A DNA stretch of 64,000 nucleotides, taken from the NCBI RefSeq assembly GCF_903166585.1, contig NZ_CAESCM010000004.1, forward strand, positions 124,001-188,000. The letters are read 5' to 3'. The DNA comes from Pedobacter ghigonis (GTDB taxonomy: Bacteria; Bacteroidota; Bacteroidia; Sphingobacteriales; Sphingobacteriaceae). Positions within the stretch are counted from its first letter, which is position 1. Every line of letters starts with the position of its first letter. The translations under genes and the position numbers were made by a program. Of the stretch, positions 45,089 to 54,184 are shown one piece after another. The notes under the pieces were generated by a model. It searched no databases. It was not told where the DNA came from and was given only the letters and a program-made list of their open reading frames with translations.

Positions 45089-45289
45089 TTATAATTTTGG
45101 ATCTTTTTCCTTAAAGCTTTTCCTGATGTCTTTGGTAAGCTGATACTTGAAATAAAACAAGCAGCAGGTTACCCCCACTAAAAATCCTGCAGGAAGATAT
45201 TTCGCGTTGTTGTAACACCAAACCAATCCAAAAATAGAAAGGATAATGGCCAGGTTATAGAAGATATTTAAAGCAAATTTTTTACCCAC
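45089..45289 (-). CDS. Small membrane protein
   Basis: A 66-residue protein with two hydrophobic segments (LAIILSIFGLVWCY about 13-26, and AGFLVGVTCCLFYF about 34-47) and a basic, charged tail (KDIRKSFKEKDPKL). It looks like a small conserved membrane protein of Sphingobacteriaceae, perhaps the DUF6358 group; I am not certain of the family name. The start is GTG at 45289. It is flanked by ATTCA-rich repeats in opposite orientation. Function unknown. Confidence 0.6.
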   Translation of the reverse strand: MGKKFALNIFYNLAIILSIFGLVWCYNNAKYLPAGFLVGVTCCLFYFKYQLTKDIRKSFKEKDPKL

Positions 45290-45316
45290 GTGGAAATGAA
45301 TGATTAAATGAGAAAA

Positions 45317-45367
45317 TTTTTAATGAGCGAATGTCGGCTTATTACCTGAGCATTCACTCATTAAAAA
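45317..45367. repeat. 17-bp inverted repeat after the rhodanese gene
   Basis: TTTTTAATGAGCGAATG (45317-45333) is inverted with one mismatch as CATTCACTCATTAAAAA (45351-45367), 15 bases beyond the rhodanese stop. It could end that minus-strand transcript. Confidence 0.55.
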
Positions 45368-45381
45368 CTCAATAATTATAT

Positions 45382-45699
45382 TTAGTAAACCGGCATATTC
45401 GGATCGTAAGCCTCTTGCCAGGCCAAAATCCCGCCTTTTAAATTGTAAAGGTTATCTAATCCGTATTGTTGTTCTAACTGCATTACAGCTGCAGCACTTC
45501 TTTTACCACTACGGCACTGAATAATTACTGGTTTATCTTTCGCAACCTTATCAGCCTCAATTAAAATTCCACCCAACGGAATATTTTCACCGTTTAGATT
45601 AGAAACTTCATATTCGAATGTTTCACGAACATCAATTAATTGAAAATCTTCATTGTTGTCGATTTTCTCTTTTAGTTCTTGTACCGATATTTCTTTCAT
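45382..45699 (-). CDS. Rhodanese-like domain protein
   Basis: A 105-residue single rhodanese domain. The active-site loop CRSGKRS (C62) follows PVIIQ, the expected strand, and LIDVRETFEY near residue 21 is the conserved first block. It is cytoplasmic with no signal peptide. Such proteins carry a persulfide sulfur on the cysteine; the acceptor is unknown. A perfect TATATTTG box lies 20 bases upstream of the ATG. Confidence 0.9.
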   Translation of the reverse strand: MKEISVQELKEKIDNNEDFQLIDVRETFEYEVSNLNGENIPLGGILIEADKVAKDKPVIIQCRSGKRSAAAVMQLEQQYGLDNLYNLKGGILAWQEAYDPNMPVY

Positions 45700-45718
45700 T
45701 TTATTAAATGTATTTATG

Positions 45719-45726
45719 CAAATATA
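45719..45726 (-). promoter_or_regulatory. Candidate -7 element of the rhodanese gene
   Basis: Minus-strand TATATTTG matches TAnnTTTG exactly, 20 bases upstream of the ATG at 45699. Confidence 0.5.
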
Positions 45727-45827
45727 AGAAAATCAGCCTTACTGCCTCCATCAAAAAAATGCCATAAAATTTTGCTAAAAACTGTAACAACTTAAACCCT
45801 TAGGCGTTTAATTATAAATAGTTACAA

Positions 45828-46949
45828 ATGGACAAACTGAACCGTTTCTTTTGGTTTTGCTCTGGCGCTCATATCCCGACACTGGAAAAATATCCTTCAG
45901 AACAAAATAAATATACCGGCATTGGTGCCACCATCTTTTTTACAGGCTTATTTGCAGCCCTTTCAGGCGGTTATGCCATGTATTTTGTATTTAAAGGCGA
46001 TGATCTGGCGGTAATTTTTGCCATCATTTTCGGCTTTTTGTGGGGCGCTGCCATTTTTAATATGGACCGTTACATCGTATCCAGCATCAATAAAAGCGCA
46101 AGTACCAATAAGCAGCTGCTACAGGCAACGCCACGTATTTTACTCGCCATTATGATTGGGATGGTAATTTCGAGACCAATTGAGCTTAAAATTTTTGATA
46201 AAGAGATTAAAGAACGGTTAAAAGTGAGCTACCTGAATGGCCAGCGCGCTAAAATAGATACCCTGAATAAAGCTTTCGAGAAAAAATACCAGGTAGAATT
46301 TGGCCGTTTAAACCAGCAAAAAGCTACCCGCGATTCGCTCGAAAAAGGCATTAAATCCGACCGGCAAAAACTGAACTTTGAAATATTCGGGAATAAAACA
46401 ACCGAAACATCAGGTGTAATGGGTTATGGCCCTTATGCCAAACGCAAGGAAGCCGAAATTGCACAACGCACAGCAGAGCTCGATTCGCTCAAAGCAACCA
46501 TTAATAAATCGGAAACTTTTGTTGATAAACGCAAAGAATTTGATGGCCTGTTTACCGAAAAACTATACACCAAAAAGCAATTAGACAGCCTCGCCAACAT
46601 TGCAGGTTTTGCCGATCGTAACTGGGCACTTGGTCAGCTTAAATTTAACGTAGATGGCAGCCGCGACAATAACACCGCAATTGCAGTAACTTTTATTGGC
46701 CTGCTGTTTATCTTCTTCGAATGTTTGCCTGTATTTGTTAAACTGATGAGCGCCCGTGGCCCTTACGATTATGCCATTGCCGACGGAGATGAGGTTTCGA
46801 TCTACCATTCTAAAAAAGATAAAGATTTTCATTTTGAAGTCGCCGATAATATCCACGAAACCCGGGTCGATTCAGAATCATCCAAACGAAAGGAAATTAT
46901 TAAAGGAAAAGCCTACCGCGACCTGGAAAAATACGACTGGGACAGCTAG
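45828..46949 (+). CDS. DUF4407-domain membrane protein
   Basis: A 373-residue protein with the DUF4407 layout. A short N-terminal FFWFCSGA motif is followed by three hydrophobic segments (about 33-60, 62-82 and 100-120), then a long charged coiled-coil-like region (about 130-250, KRKEAEIAQRTAELDSLKATI), and a last membrane segment near 285-305 (AVTFIGLLFIFFECLPVFV). The cytosolic tail is highly charged. No activity is known for the family. It stands alone between the rhodanese gene and the M61 peptidase. Confidence 0.85.
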   Translation: MDKLNRFFWFCSGAHIPTLEKYPSEQNKYTGIGATIFFTGLFAALSGGYAMYFVFKGDDLAVIFAIIFGFLWGAAIFNMDRYIVSSINKSASTNKQLLQATPRILLAIMIGMVISRPIELKIFDKEIKERLKVSYLNGQRAKIDTLNKAFEKKYQVEFGRLNQQKATRDSLEKGIKSDRQKLNFEIFGNKTTETSGVMGYGPYAKRKEAEIAQRTAELDSLKATINKSETFVDKRKEFDGLFTEKLYTKKQLDSLANIAGFADRNWALGQLKFNVDGSRDNNTAIAVTFIGLLFIFFECLPVFVKLMSARGPYDYAIADGDEVSIYHSKKDKDFHFEVADNIHETRVDSESSKRKEIIKGKAYRDLEKYDWDS

Positions 46950-46981
46950 GTTTGAGGGAATAGGGAAAGTGAAAGGTTTAT

Positions 46982-47064
46982 CAATGGTTTATAGTTGATG
47001 GCTTATAGTCAACGGCCAGTTCCCGATCTAACCATTAACTATCGACCATTAGCCAAAAAAGGCT
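46982..47064. repeat. Low-complexity dyad-rich spacer
   Basis: GTTGA-tggcttatag-TCAAC near 46994-47012, an imperfect TATAGTT/AACTAT dyad across 46988-47042, and AGCC-aaaaaa-GGCT (47051-47064) lie in tandem before the M61 gene. No terminator or promoter consensus stands out. Confidence 0.4.
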
Positions 47065-47113
47065 AGCTTAAAATCTCCCATTTTTATTAAATTGCCCTCA
47101 TAATACCCTTTTT

Positions 47114-48955
47114 ATGAAGAATTTTCTAGGTACCGCAATCGGGAGCCTGCTCTCACTTGCAGCTTTTGCCCAAAACGAAATTAGTTATGCCGTTTCATTT
47201 CCAAATGCCATCCACCACGAGGCAGAAATCAGCATGCTAATTCCCAATGTCCCGGCAGGCACATTAAAGGTGCGCATGAGCCGATCATCGCCGGGCCGTT
47301 ATGCCACACACGAGTTTGGCAAAAACATATACCATTTAAAAGCTTTCGATGGTACAGGAAAAGCCTTAACGGTTAACCAGCCGGCAGGCGATGTTTACGA
47401 AATCCCCAGCCATGGCAACAGCGTTAAAATTACCTATACCATTTTCGGCAACTGGATTGACGGCACCTATGCCGGTTTCGACGAAACCCACGCCCACATG
47501 AATATTCCGGCAACCTTTGCTTTCCCCATTGGAATGGATAACCGCCCCAGAAAGGTAAAGTTTAACTATACCGGTAAGCAAAACTGGAAAGTGGCCACCC
47601 AGCTTAAACCTGAGGCCGATGGAAGTTATTTTGCACCCAACCTGCAATATTTTATGGATAGCCCCATTGAAATTGCAGACTATAAAACCGCAAGCTGGCA
47701 GGTTAAAAATACCGACGGCAAAGTGCAAACCATCCACCTCATTTCGCATTCAAATGATGATCAGCAAACGATCGATAATTATGCAGGCATGCTTAAAAAA
47801 ATGGTTGATGAGCATTTAGCGGTATGGGGCGAGTTCCCAACCTACGACTATGGTCATTATTACTTTTTAGAAGATGTTTACCCCGATAATGCCGGAGATG
47901 GGATGGAGCACCGGAATTCGACCTCCATTGTACAGCGTACGCCAAAAATTGCAGGTTATGAATCCAATTTGCTGGGCACATTTTCGCACGAATTTTTCCA
48001 CAGCTGGAATGTAGAGCGCTTACGCCCCAAAACCTTAGAGCCCTTTAATTTCGAACATGCCAACATGAGCAACGAACTTTGGCTCGCCGAAGGTTTTACC
48101 CAGTATTACGGCAACCTGCTGTTAACCCGTGCTGGTTTAAAAACAGAAGATAATGCCATCCAGACTTTTAATGGTTTAGCAAACGCGGTGCTGCTTTCGC
48201 CCGGAGCGCTCAACTTTTCGCCCATCGAAGCGAGCAGATACGCGGTATTTGCCGATGCCGGTGTAGCGATCGACCAAACCAACAAGGCCAATATTTTTAC
48301 CTCTTACTATACTTATGGGGCAGCAACTGCGCTGGCATTAGATCTCCGTTTAAGGGCAGAATTTAAGCTTACGCTCGATGATTACATGCGTGCACTGTGG
48401 AAAGCTTACGGAAAGCCGGAAATTGCCTATACCATTCCGGATTTAGAAAAAACTTTGGCAAGCTTAACCAAAAACCCAGCTTTTGCTTCCGGCTTCTTTA
48501 AAAAGTATATTTACGGCACCGAAAAAAATGATTATGCACAATTACTGCTCAATGCAGGATTGGTATTGCGTAAGACAAACCCAGGGCAAGCCTATACAGG
48601 TTTTGGAAATATTGGCGCAATAGACGACAAAATTATTTTATCGCAAACGCTGGCGGGAACACCGGCATATCAGGCAGGCCTGGATATTGGCGATATTTTA
48701 TTAACAATAGACGGCATAAAAGTGAAAAACGTGATGGAGGTAGTTAAAATTAACAGCGATCATAAACCCGGCGACATCCTCGATATTACTTACCAGCACC
48801 GGGGAATAGAAAAAACTACTAAATTAACATTGACCGAAAATCCGGCCATGGAAATTGTGAGCATTGAAAAAACAGGAGGAACCTTAACACCTGCCATGCA
48901 AAATTTCAGAACGAATTGGTTAGGCTCACAGGTTAAATCGAAAACAACTAATTAA
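47114..48955 (+). CDS. M61-family glycyl aminopeptidase with PDZ domain
   Basis: A 613-residue exported metallopeptidase. Signal peptide ends at FAQ (20). An N-terminal beta domain precedes the zinc motif HEFFH (292-296) and the third ligand in LAEGFTQ (E326). A C-terminal PDZ domain spans about 495-590 (AGLDIGDILLTIDGIKV). M61 enzymes cut after N-terminal glycine or alanine; this family is widespread in Bacteroidota. The M28 peptidase gene follows after 9 bases, so the two are probably co-expressed for peptide use in the periplasm. Confidence 0.9.
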   Translation: MKNFLGTAIGSLLSLAAFAQNEISYAVSFPNAIHHEAEISMLIPNVPAGTLKVRMSRSSPGRYATHEFGKNIYHLKAFDGTGKALTVNQPAGDVYEIPSHGNSVKITYTIFGNWIDGTYAGFDETHAHMNIPATFAFPIGMDNRPRKVKFNYTGKQNWKVATQLKPEADGSYFAPNLQYFMDSPIEIADYKTASWQVKNTDGKVQTIHLISHSNDDQQTIDNYAGMLKKMVDEHLAVWGEFPTYDYGHYYFLEDVYPDNAGDGMEHRNSTSIVQRTPKIAGYESNLLGTFSHEFFHSWNVERLRPKTLEPFNFEHANMSNELWLAEGFTQYYGNLLLTRAGLKTEDNAIQTFNGLANAVLLSPGALNFSPIEASRYAVFADAGVAIDQTNKANIFTSYYTYGAATALALDLRLRAEFKLTLDDYMRALWKAYGKPEIAYTIPDLEKTLASLTKNPAFASGFFKKYIYGTEKNDYAQLLLNAGLVLRKTNPGQAYTGFGNIGAIDDKIILSQTLAGTPAYQAGLDIGDILLTIDGIKVKNVMEVVKINSDHKPGDILDITYQHRGIEKTTKLTLTENPAMEIVSIEKTGGTLTPAMQNFRTNWLGSQVKSKTTN

Positions 48956-48964
48956 ACATAAAAA

Positions 48965-50272
48965 ATGAAGAAAATCGCCCTTTTTGCCTTAGTCGGGATG
49001 GCAGGTTTGCAGCTTAAAGCGCAAAACATCGATAAAATTATTACCCGCGAATATACCGACCACCTGATTAAAACTTTAAGTGCCGATGATATGCAGGGCA
49101 GGGCTACCTTTACCCCTGGTATTGATAAGGCCGCTACGTTTATCGAATCGGAGTTTAAAAAAATTGGCTTACAGCCTTTAACCGGCGAAAAAACTTTCCG
49201 TCAAACTTTCAATAAATACCGCGTAACCAACCAAAACACCAGTGTTAAAATTGATGGACAGGAGATTACTCCCGAAAACCTGATTATTTCTGGCGTAGTA
49301 ACGGAAAACGTTAGCCTCGATAAGTCGAATACTGCTGTAGTTAAATTAGATCCTGAAAAACCTTTTGTAGCTCAGCTTAGGGCAATGACAGAAGCAGGTA
49401 AGAACCAGATTGTTTTGGTTGACAGCAAGTTTGCCGATTTGTTTAAGCGTTACAGAAATTATTTCAGCAAACCTGCAACTGTTGATGAAAAAGACGTAAA
49501 AGCAACTACCAGTGCAGTACAGGTTTTTGTATTGGGTAAAGATGCAGCAAGCGATTTTTCGGCAACCATCAAAAGCAAAGTAGATAAAATGCCATTGTTT
49601 AATGTTGCGGGTGTAATTCCTGGCAAATCTAAAGCTAAAGAAATTGTAGTATTCTCGGGCCATTACGATCACCTGGGCTTTTTAAAACCAGTAGACGGCG
49701 ATAGTATTGCCAATGGAGCTGATGATGATGCTTCGGGTACAACAGCTATGATAGCTCTGGCTAAATATTATAAAGCGCAAAAGAACAACGAACGTACCTT
49801 GATTTTTGTGGCCTTTACTGCTGAAGAAATTGGCGGCTTTGGTGCAAAATATTTCTCAGAGAAATTAAATCCAGACGATGTTGTGGCCATGTTTAACATC
49901 GAAATGATTGGAAAAGATTCTAAATTCGGTAAAAACACCGCGTTTATTACGGGTTACGAAAGATCAGATTTCGGCAAGATTTTACAAAAAAACCTGGCAG
50001 GAACCGAATTTACCTTCCACCCGGATCCATATCCTGAGCAGAATTTATTTTACCGAAGCGACAACGCTACACTAGCGGCTTTGGGCGTTCCGGCACATAC
50101 CATCAGTACCGATAAAATTGATATCGATAAATTGTACCACTCGGTTAAAGACGAATACAGTTCTTTAGATGTAGAAAATATCTTATCAACCATTAAAGCA
50201 ATTGCGAAGAGTGCAACCAGCATTGTAAATGGTACTGATACGCCGACAAGAATACCGAAGCTGAAGCAATAA
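48965..50272 (+). CDS. M28-family metallopeptidase
   Basis: A 435-residue exported di-zinc peptidase. Signal peptide ends near LKAQ (20). Metal ligands are seen in SGHYDHLG (about 230), NGADDDASGT (about 254), TAEEIGGFGA (about 286, catalytic and ligand glutamates), NIEMIGKDS (about 312) and AHTISTD (about 378). An inserted domain (about 90-200) is typical of the PA-like type. Likely an aminopeptidase working with the adjacent M61 enzyme. Confidence 0.9.
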   Translation: MKKIALFALVGMAGLQLKAQNIDKIITREYTDHLIKTLSADDMQGRATFTPGIDKAATFIESEFKKIGLQPLTGEKTFRQTFNKYRVTNQNTSVKIDGQEITPENLIISGVVTENVSLDKSNTAVVKLDPEKPFVAQLRAMTEAGKNQIVLVDSKFADLFKRYRNYFSKPATVDEKDVKATTSAVQVFVLGKDAASDFSATIKSKVDKMPLFNVAGVIPGKSKAKEIVVFSGHYDHLGFLKPVDGDSIANGADDDASGTTAMIALAKYYKAQKNNERTLIFVAFTAEEIGGFGAKYFSEKLNPDDVVAMFNIEMIGKDSKFGKNTAFITGYERSDFGKILQKNLAGTEFTFHPDPYPEQNLFYRSDNATLAALGVPAHTISTDKIDIDKLYHSVKDEYSSLDVENILSTIKAIAKSATSIVNGTDTPTRIPKLKQ

Positions 50273-50307
50273 GACGAGTTGAACAGACCTCTCAGAGCTT
50301 ATAGGAC

Positions 50308-50375
50308 CGTCACCCTGAATTTATTTCAGGGTCTCAATAGTACAGGAGAGATGCTGAAATAAATTCAGCATGACG
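50308..50375. repeat. GTCA...TGAC double-hairpin element
   Basis: Left arm CGTCACCCTGAATTTATTTC... (50308-50334) and right arm ending TTCAGCATGACG (50349-50375). Each arm folds on itself: CCCTGAA-tttat-TTCAGGG and ATGCTGAA-ataaa-TTCAGCAT. Differences between arms are compensated within each arm. It lies between convergent genes. Confidence 0.8.
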
Positions 50376-50417
50376 ATGTGATAAAAAATATGATCGGTTG
50401 AGTAACTGCATAAAACA

Positions 50418-50451
50418 AAAAAGGCTTCTGATGTAAATCGGAAGCCTTTTT
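50418..50451. terminator. Bidirectional intrinsic terminator
   Basis: AAAAAGGCTTC (50418-50428) inverted as GAAGCCTTTTT (50441-50451), between the convergent M28 and carB genes. Confidence 0.87.
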
Positions 50452-50463
50452 CTGTTACTTTTA

Positions 50464-53301
50464 TTATTTGCTCAAATACATTGATTTGTCTTTGTAAAGC
50501 TTGCGGAAGTAAGGATCTTCCAGATCTTTAATGAAGCGGATCGCCTCACCAGTCGATTTCATTTCAGGGCCAAGCTCTTTAGTTACCTCAGGGAACTTCT
50601 CGTAAGAGAAAACCGGCTCTTTAATGGCATAACCTTTCAGTTTACGCTCGATGGTAAAATCTTTCAGCTTCGATACACCCAGCATAATTTTCGCTGCGAT
50701 GTTGATGTAAGGCACATCATAAGCTTTCGCGATAAACGGAACCGTACGCGATGCCCTTGGGTTCGCCTCGATTACATATACCTTTTCATCTTTAATGGCA
50801 AACTGGATGTTTAATAAACCACGTACATCTAAAGCTTTTGCAATTTTAACCGAGTATTCTTCCATTGCTTTAGTTACCGTTTCTGATAAGCTAAAGGTAG
50901 GCAATACAGCAAACGAATCGCCAGAGTGAATACCTGCAGGCTCGATGTGTTCCATCATACCTACAATGTGAACATCCTCACCATCAGAAATTGAATCCGA
51001 TTCTGCTTCTTCTGCTCTGTCTAAAAAGTGGTCGATCAGTACGCGGTTGCCCGGTAAATCGCCCAGCAATTTCACTACTGCTTTCTCCAGGTCTTCGTCG
51101 TTAATTACGATACTCATACCTTGTCCACCCAGTACATAACTCGGACGAACCAACACCGGATAACCTACCTCATTGGCTACAACAATAGCCTCTTCAGCAT
51201 TTTCGGCAACTCCGTATTTTGGATAAGGAATATTTAAATCTTTTAACAGATCAGAGAAACGGCCGCGATCTTCAGCGATATCCATGTTCTCGAAAGATGT
51301 TCCGATAATTTTGATACCCTTTTCAGTTAACTTTTCAGCCATTTTCAGGGCTGTTTGTCCACCAAGCTGAACAATTACACCTACTGGTTTTTCTAATTCG
51401 ATAATTTCGCGTACATGCTCCCAGAAAACCGGCTCGAAATAAAGTTTATCGGCCATGTTAAAGTCGGTAGAAACCGTTTCAGGGTTACAGTTAACCATGA
51501 TGGCTTCGAAACCTGATTCTTTTGCTGCCAGTAAACCGTGTACACAAGAGTAATCGAACTCAATACCCTGACCAATACGGTTAGGACCTGAACCCAATAC
51601 GATTACTTTTTTACGATCGGAAGAAACAGATTCGTTTTCCTCTTCGAAAGTTGAGTAGTAATATGGTGTTTGCGCCGGGAATTCCGCAGCACAGGTATCA
51701 ACCATTTTATATACCCTGCGAATACCCAGCTCTTTTCTGCGGTCATAAACTTCATCTTCGGTTACGTTACCCAATAACCAGGCAATCTGCACATCCGAAA
51801 ATCCTTTTTGTTTTAAGGTAAAGAAGAAATCGCGTGGGATATTATTTAATGAATATCTTTTTAACTCAGTTTCTAAAGCTACAAGCTCCTGAATCTGGTT
51901 TAAGAACCATTTATCGATTTTGGTTACCTTACGGATCGACTCCAAAGGAACGCCCATCGCCATGGCATCTTTTATTAAGAACAGACGGTTCCATGAAGCA
52001 TGCTCCAAACCATCCATAATTTCTTCAATGTTACGTACTTGTCTGCCATCTGCCCCTAAACCTGAGCGGCCAATTTCCAAACTCTGACAAGCTTTTTGTA
52101 AAGCTTCGATGAAAGTACGGCCAATTGCCATTACTTCACCTACCGATTTCATTTGTAAACCAAGCTCTTTGTTGGCTCCTTTAAATTTATCGAAGTTCCA
52201 GCGTGGTACTTTTACGATTACGTAATCTAAAGTAGGTTCGAAATATGCTGAAGTGGTTTTGGTAATCTGGTTTTCAATTTCATCCAGGTTGTAACCGATA
52301 GCCAGTTTAGCAGCAATTTTTGCAATCGGGTAACCGGTTGCTTTACTTGCCAAAGCTGATGAACGCGATACACGTGGGTTAATTTCGATTGCGATGATTT
52401 CGTCATCAGCCGGGTTAACCGAGAACTGAACGTTACAACCGCCGGCAAAGTTTCCGATGGCACGCATCATTTTAATCGCCTGGTTACGCATTTCCTGGTA
52501 ACAACGGTCAGATAAAGTCATGGCCGGTGCAACAGTAATCGAATCTCCGGTGTGGATACCCATAGGGTCGAAGTTTTCGATCGAACAGATAATGATTACG
52601 TTATCGTTGGTATCTCTTAACAACTCTAACTCATACTCTTTCCAGCCTAAAACTGCTTTCTCTACCAAAACCTCGTGCGTTGGCGAAGCTTCTAAACCAC
52701 GTTTAAGTGCAGCGTCGAATTCTTCTTTTCTGTGCACAAAACCACCACCAGAACCACCTAAGGTATATGATGGGCGTATTACCAATGGAAAACCAATTTC
52801 CTGAGCGGCTTCTTTACCTTCTAAGAATGAGTTGGCAATTTTCGATTGAGCAACACCTACGCCTATATCAACCATTAACTGGCGGAAGGCTTCACGGTTT
52901 TCTGTTTTCTCGATTGCATCAACATCAACCCCTACAACTTTAACCCCGTATTTTTCCCAAACACCGCGCTCTTCTGCTTCTTTACAAAGGTTTAGTGCAG
53001 TTTGGCCACCCATTGTTGGTAGTACAGCATCAATTTTAGGTAAATTTGCATCAGCAATGTGCTCTTGCAAAATCGCTTCGATCGAATCAACTGTTAACGG
53101 ACGCAGGTAAACATGGTCGCCGATAACTTTATCCGTCATAATAGTAGCCGGATTAGAGTTGATAATTGATACGGTAATCCCTTCTTCTTTTAAAGATAGG
53201 GCCGCTTGAGAACCCGAGTAATCAAATTCACAGGCTTGGCCAATAATAATTGGTCCAGATCCGATAATTAGTACTGAGCGAATGGAAGTGTCTTTAGGCA
53301 T
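50464..53301 (-). CDS. carB: Carbamoyl-phosphate synthase large subunit without the allosteric domain
   Basis: A 945-residue ligase making carbamoyl phosphate for pyrimidines and arginine. Both homologous halves are present: the first begins SVLIIGSGPIIIGQACEFDYSG, with its ATP-grasp domain at about 130-400; the second begins VIVLGSGPNRIGQGIEFDYS (about 565), with its ATP-grasp near 690-935. The protein stops at about the point where the MGS-like allosteric domain would begin in the roughly 1070-residue enterobacterial enzyme. The small subunit gene is not adjacent. A -7 box and a leader hairpin lie upstream. Confidence 0.95.
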   Translation of the reverse strand: MPKDTSIRSVLIIGSGPIIIGQACEFDYSGSQAALSLKEEGITVSIINSNPATIMTDKVIGDHVYLRPLTVDSIEAILQEHIADANLPKIDAVLPTMGGQTALNLCKEAEERGVWEKYGVKVVGVDVDAIEKTENREAFRQLMVDIGVGVAQSKIANSFLEGKEAAQEIGFPLVIRPSYTLGGSGGGFVHRKEEFDAALKRGLEASPTHEVLVEKAVLGWKEYELELLRDTNDNVIIICSIENFDPMGIHTGDSITVAPAMTLSDRCYQEMRNQAIKMMRAIGNFAGGCNVQFSVNPADDEIIAIEINPRVSRSSALASKATGYPIAKIAAKLAIGYNLDEIENQITKTTSAYFEPTLDYVIVKVPRWNFDKFKGANKELGLQMKSVGEVMAIGRTFIEALQKACQSLEIGRSGLGADGRQVRNIEEIMDGLEHASWNRLFLIKDAMAMGVPLESIRKVTKIDKWFLNQIQELVALETELKRYSLNNIPRDFFFTLKQKGFSDVQIAWLLGNVTEDEVYDRRKELGIRRVYKMVDTCAAEFPAQTPYYYSTFEEENESVSSDRKKVIVLGSGPNRIGQGIEFDYSCVHGLLAAKESGFEAIMVNCNPETVSTDFNMADKLYFEPVFWEHVREIIELEKPVGVIVQLGGQTALKMAEKLTEKGIKIIGTSFENMDIAEDRGRFSDLLKDLNIPYPKYGVAENAEEAIVVANEVGYPVLVRPSYVLGGQGMSIVINDEDLEKAVVKLLGDLPGNRVLIDHFLDRAEEAESDSISDGEDVHIVGMMEHIEPAGIHSGDSFAVLPTFSLSETVTKAMEEYSVKIAKALDVRGLLNIQFAIKDEKVYVIEANPRASRTVPFIAKAYDVPYINIAAKIMLGVSKLKDFTIERKLKGYAIKEPVFSYEKFPEVTKELGPEMKSTGEAIRFIKDLEDPYFRKLYKDKSMYLSK

Positions 53302-53393
53302 GATAAAGCTTAAACAATAATTAAAATTCTAAAGTATAGGTTCATTTAAGAACCTTAGAAAGCAACGAGATTTAGTGCTATTGCGAAGAAAAA

Positions 53394-53423
53394 TCCCAAC
53401 TGTTCTGTCGGGATGCAAAGATA
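53394..53423 (-). promoter_or_regulatory. carB promoter and leader hairpin
   Basis: Minus-strand TATCTTTG (53416-53423) matches TAnnTTTG exactly. Directly downstream is TCCCGAC-agaaca-GTTGGGA (53394-53413) followed by TTTTT, an intrinsic-terminator-like hairpin at the expected transcript start and about 90 bases before the carB ATG. Confidence 0.5.
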
Positions 53424-53461
53424 CATCTTTAGCGCGATTTTAAGCTGATTTTTTTAAAATA

Positions 53462-53490
53462 AAAAAGAGGCCTTAATTCTGCCTCTTTTT
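53462..53490. terminator. Intrinsic terminator after the small exported protein gene
   Basis: AAAAAGAGGC (53462-53471) inverted as GCCTCTTTTT (53481-53490). On the minus strand it ends the gene at 53514-53831 upstream of carB. Confidence 0.82.
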
Positions 53491-53513
53491 AATCTTTTCT
53501 TTTGCTAAAACAC

Positions 53514-53831
53514 TTACTGCTGTAATTTAATTTCGCCTAAATCTGTAGTAGCACTATCTTTCACTGCCACCTTTTCAATAATGGCATCTTTGTACGGTGC
53601 GTTGGCTTTTATCCAAACCGTATAAACGCCTTCTTTAAGGTTAGAAAAGGCGAAAACTCCCTCGCTTAACTGTGCCTTTAAGGTGTCTGTTCCAGCTACC
53701 AGCGAAACAGAAGCGGCGGCATCTGCAGGACTGATTTTACCAATAATTCCGCCTAACCTGGTATTGGTATAGGCAATTGCCCCGAGGGCAAATACAATGA
53801 GCAGCGCTAATATTGCACATAACTTTTTCAT
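53514..53831 (-). CDS. Small exported carboxypeptidase-regulatory-like protein
   Basis: A 105-residue protein with a hydrophobic N-terminus (MKKLCAILALLIVFALGAIAY), which is a signal peptide or anchor. It is followed by one CNA-B/carboxypeptidase-regulatory-like beta-sandwich (IIGKISPADAAASVSLVAGTDTLKAQ, then FAFSNLKEGVYTVWIKA), as seen at the front of TonB receptors but here free-standing. Function unknown. It has its own terminator before carB. Confidence 0.7.
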   Translation of the reverse strand: MKKLCAILALLIVFALGAIAYTNTRLGGIIGKISPADAAASVSLVAGTDTLKAQLSEGVFAFSNLKEGVYTVWIKANAPYKDAIIEKVAVKDSATTDLGEIKLQQ

Positions 53832-54184
53832 TGGTTTAGTTTTTAATATTCAACTGTCTAAAATAAGTAACACCAATTAGTACAAATAGTTTTAAATAAT
53901 GAACAGGCGAAATTTAAAACGTACTAATAATTATACACAATAGTAGTGCCGAAATATACAATTGTAATCTGAATGTTAATAAGTGTTAAAATAACACTAA
54001 GAAACTGCGCCCAGAAGTCAGAATTAAGTCACGAAGTTGTGATGTTCGCATTATTGGCAATAATGTTGTAATAAGCACAACATATATGCTTTTTGTATAT
54101 ACTTTAGACAATGATCTAAAGCTTCCCCCGCGGATTATTTCCCCGCCATGAGGATTTCTTCATAAATAGTTTGTTTGGTTTATT
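53832..54184. other. Gene-free stretch with three short perfect dyads
   Basis: I see no coding frame here. It holds AGTGTTA-aaa-TAACACT (53982-53998), TCAC-gaagtt-GTGA (54029-54042) and CATTATTG-g-CAATAATG (54049-54065). These are followed by a TACTTTAG box (54100-54107), one mismatch from TAnnTTTG, that could start a short RNA ending at the terminator at 54185-54220. Confidence 0.4.
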
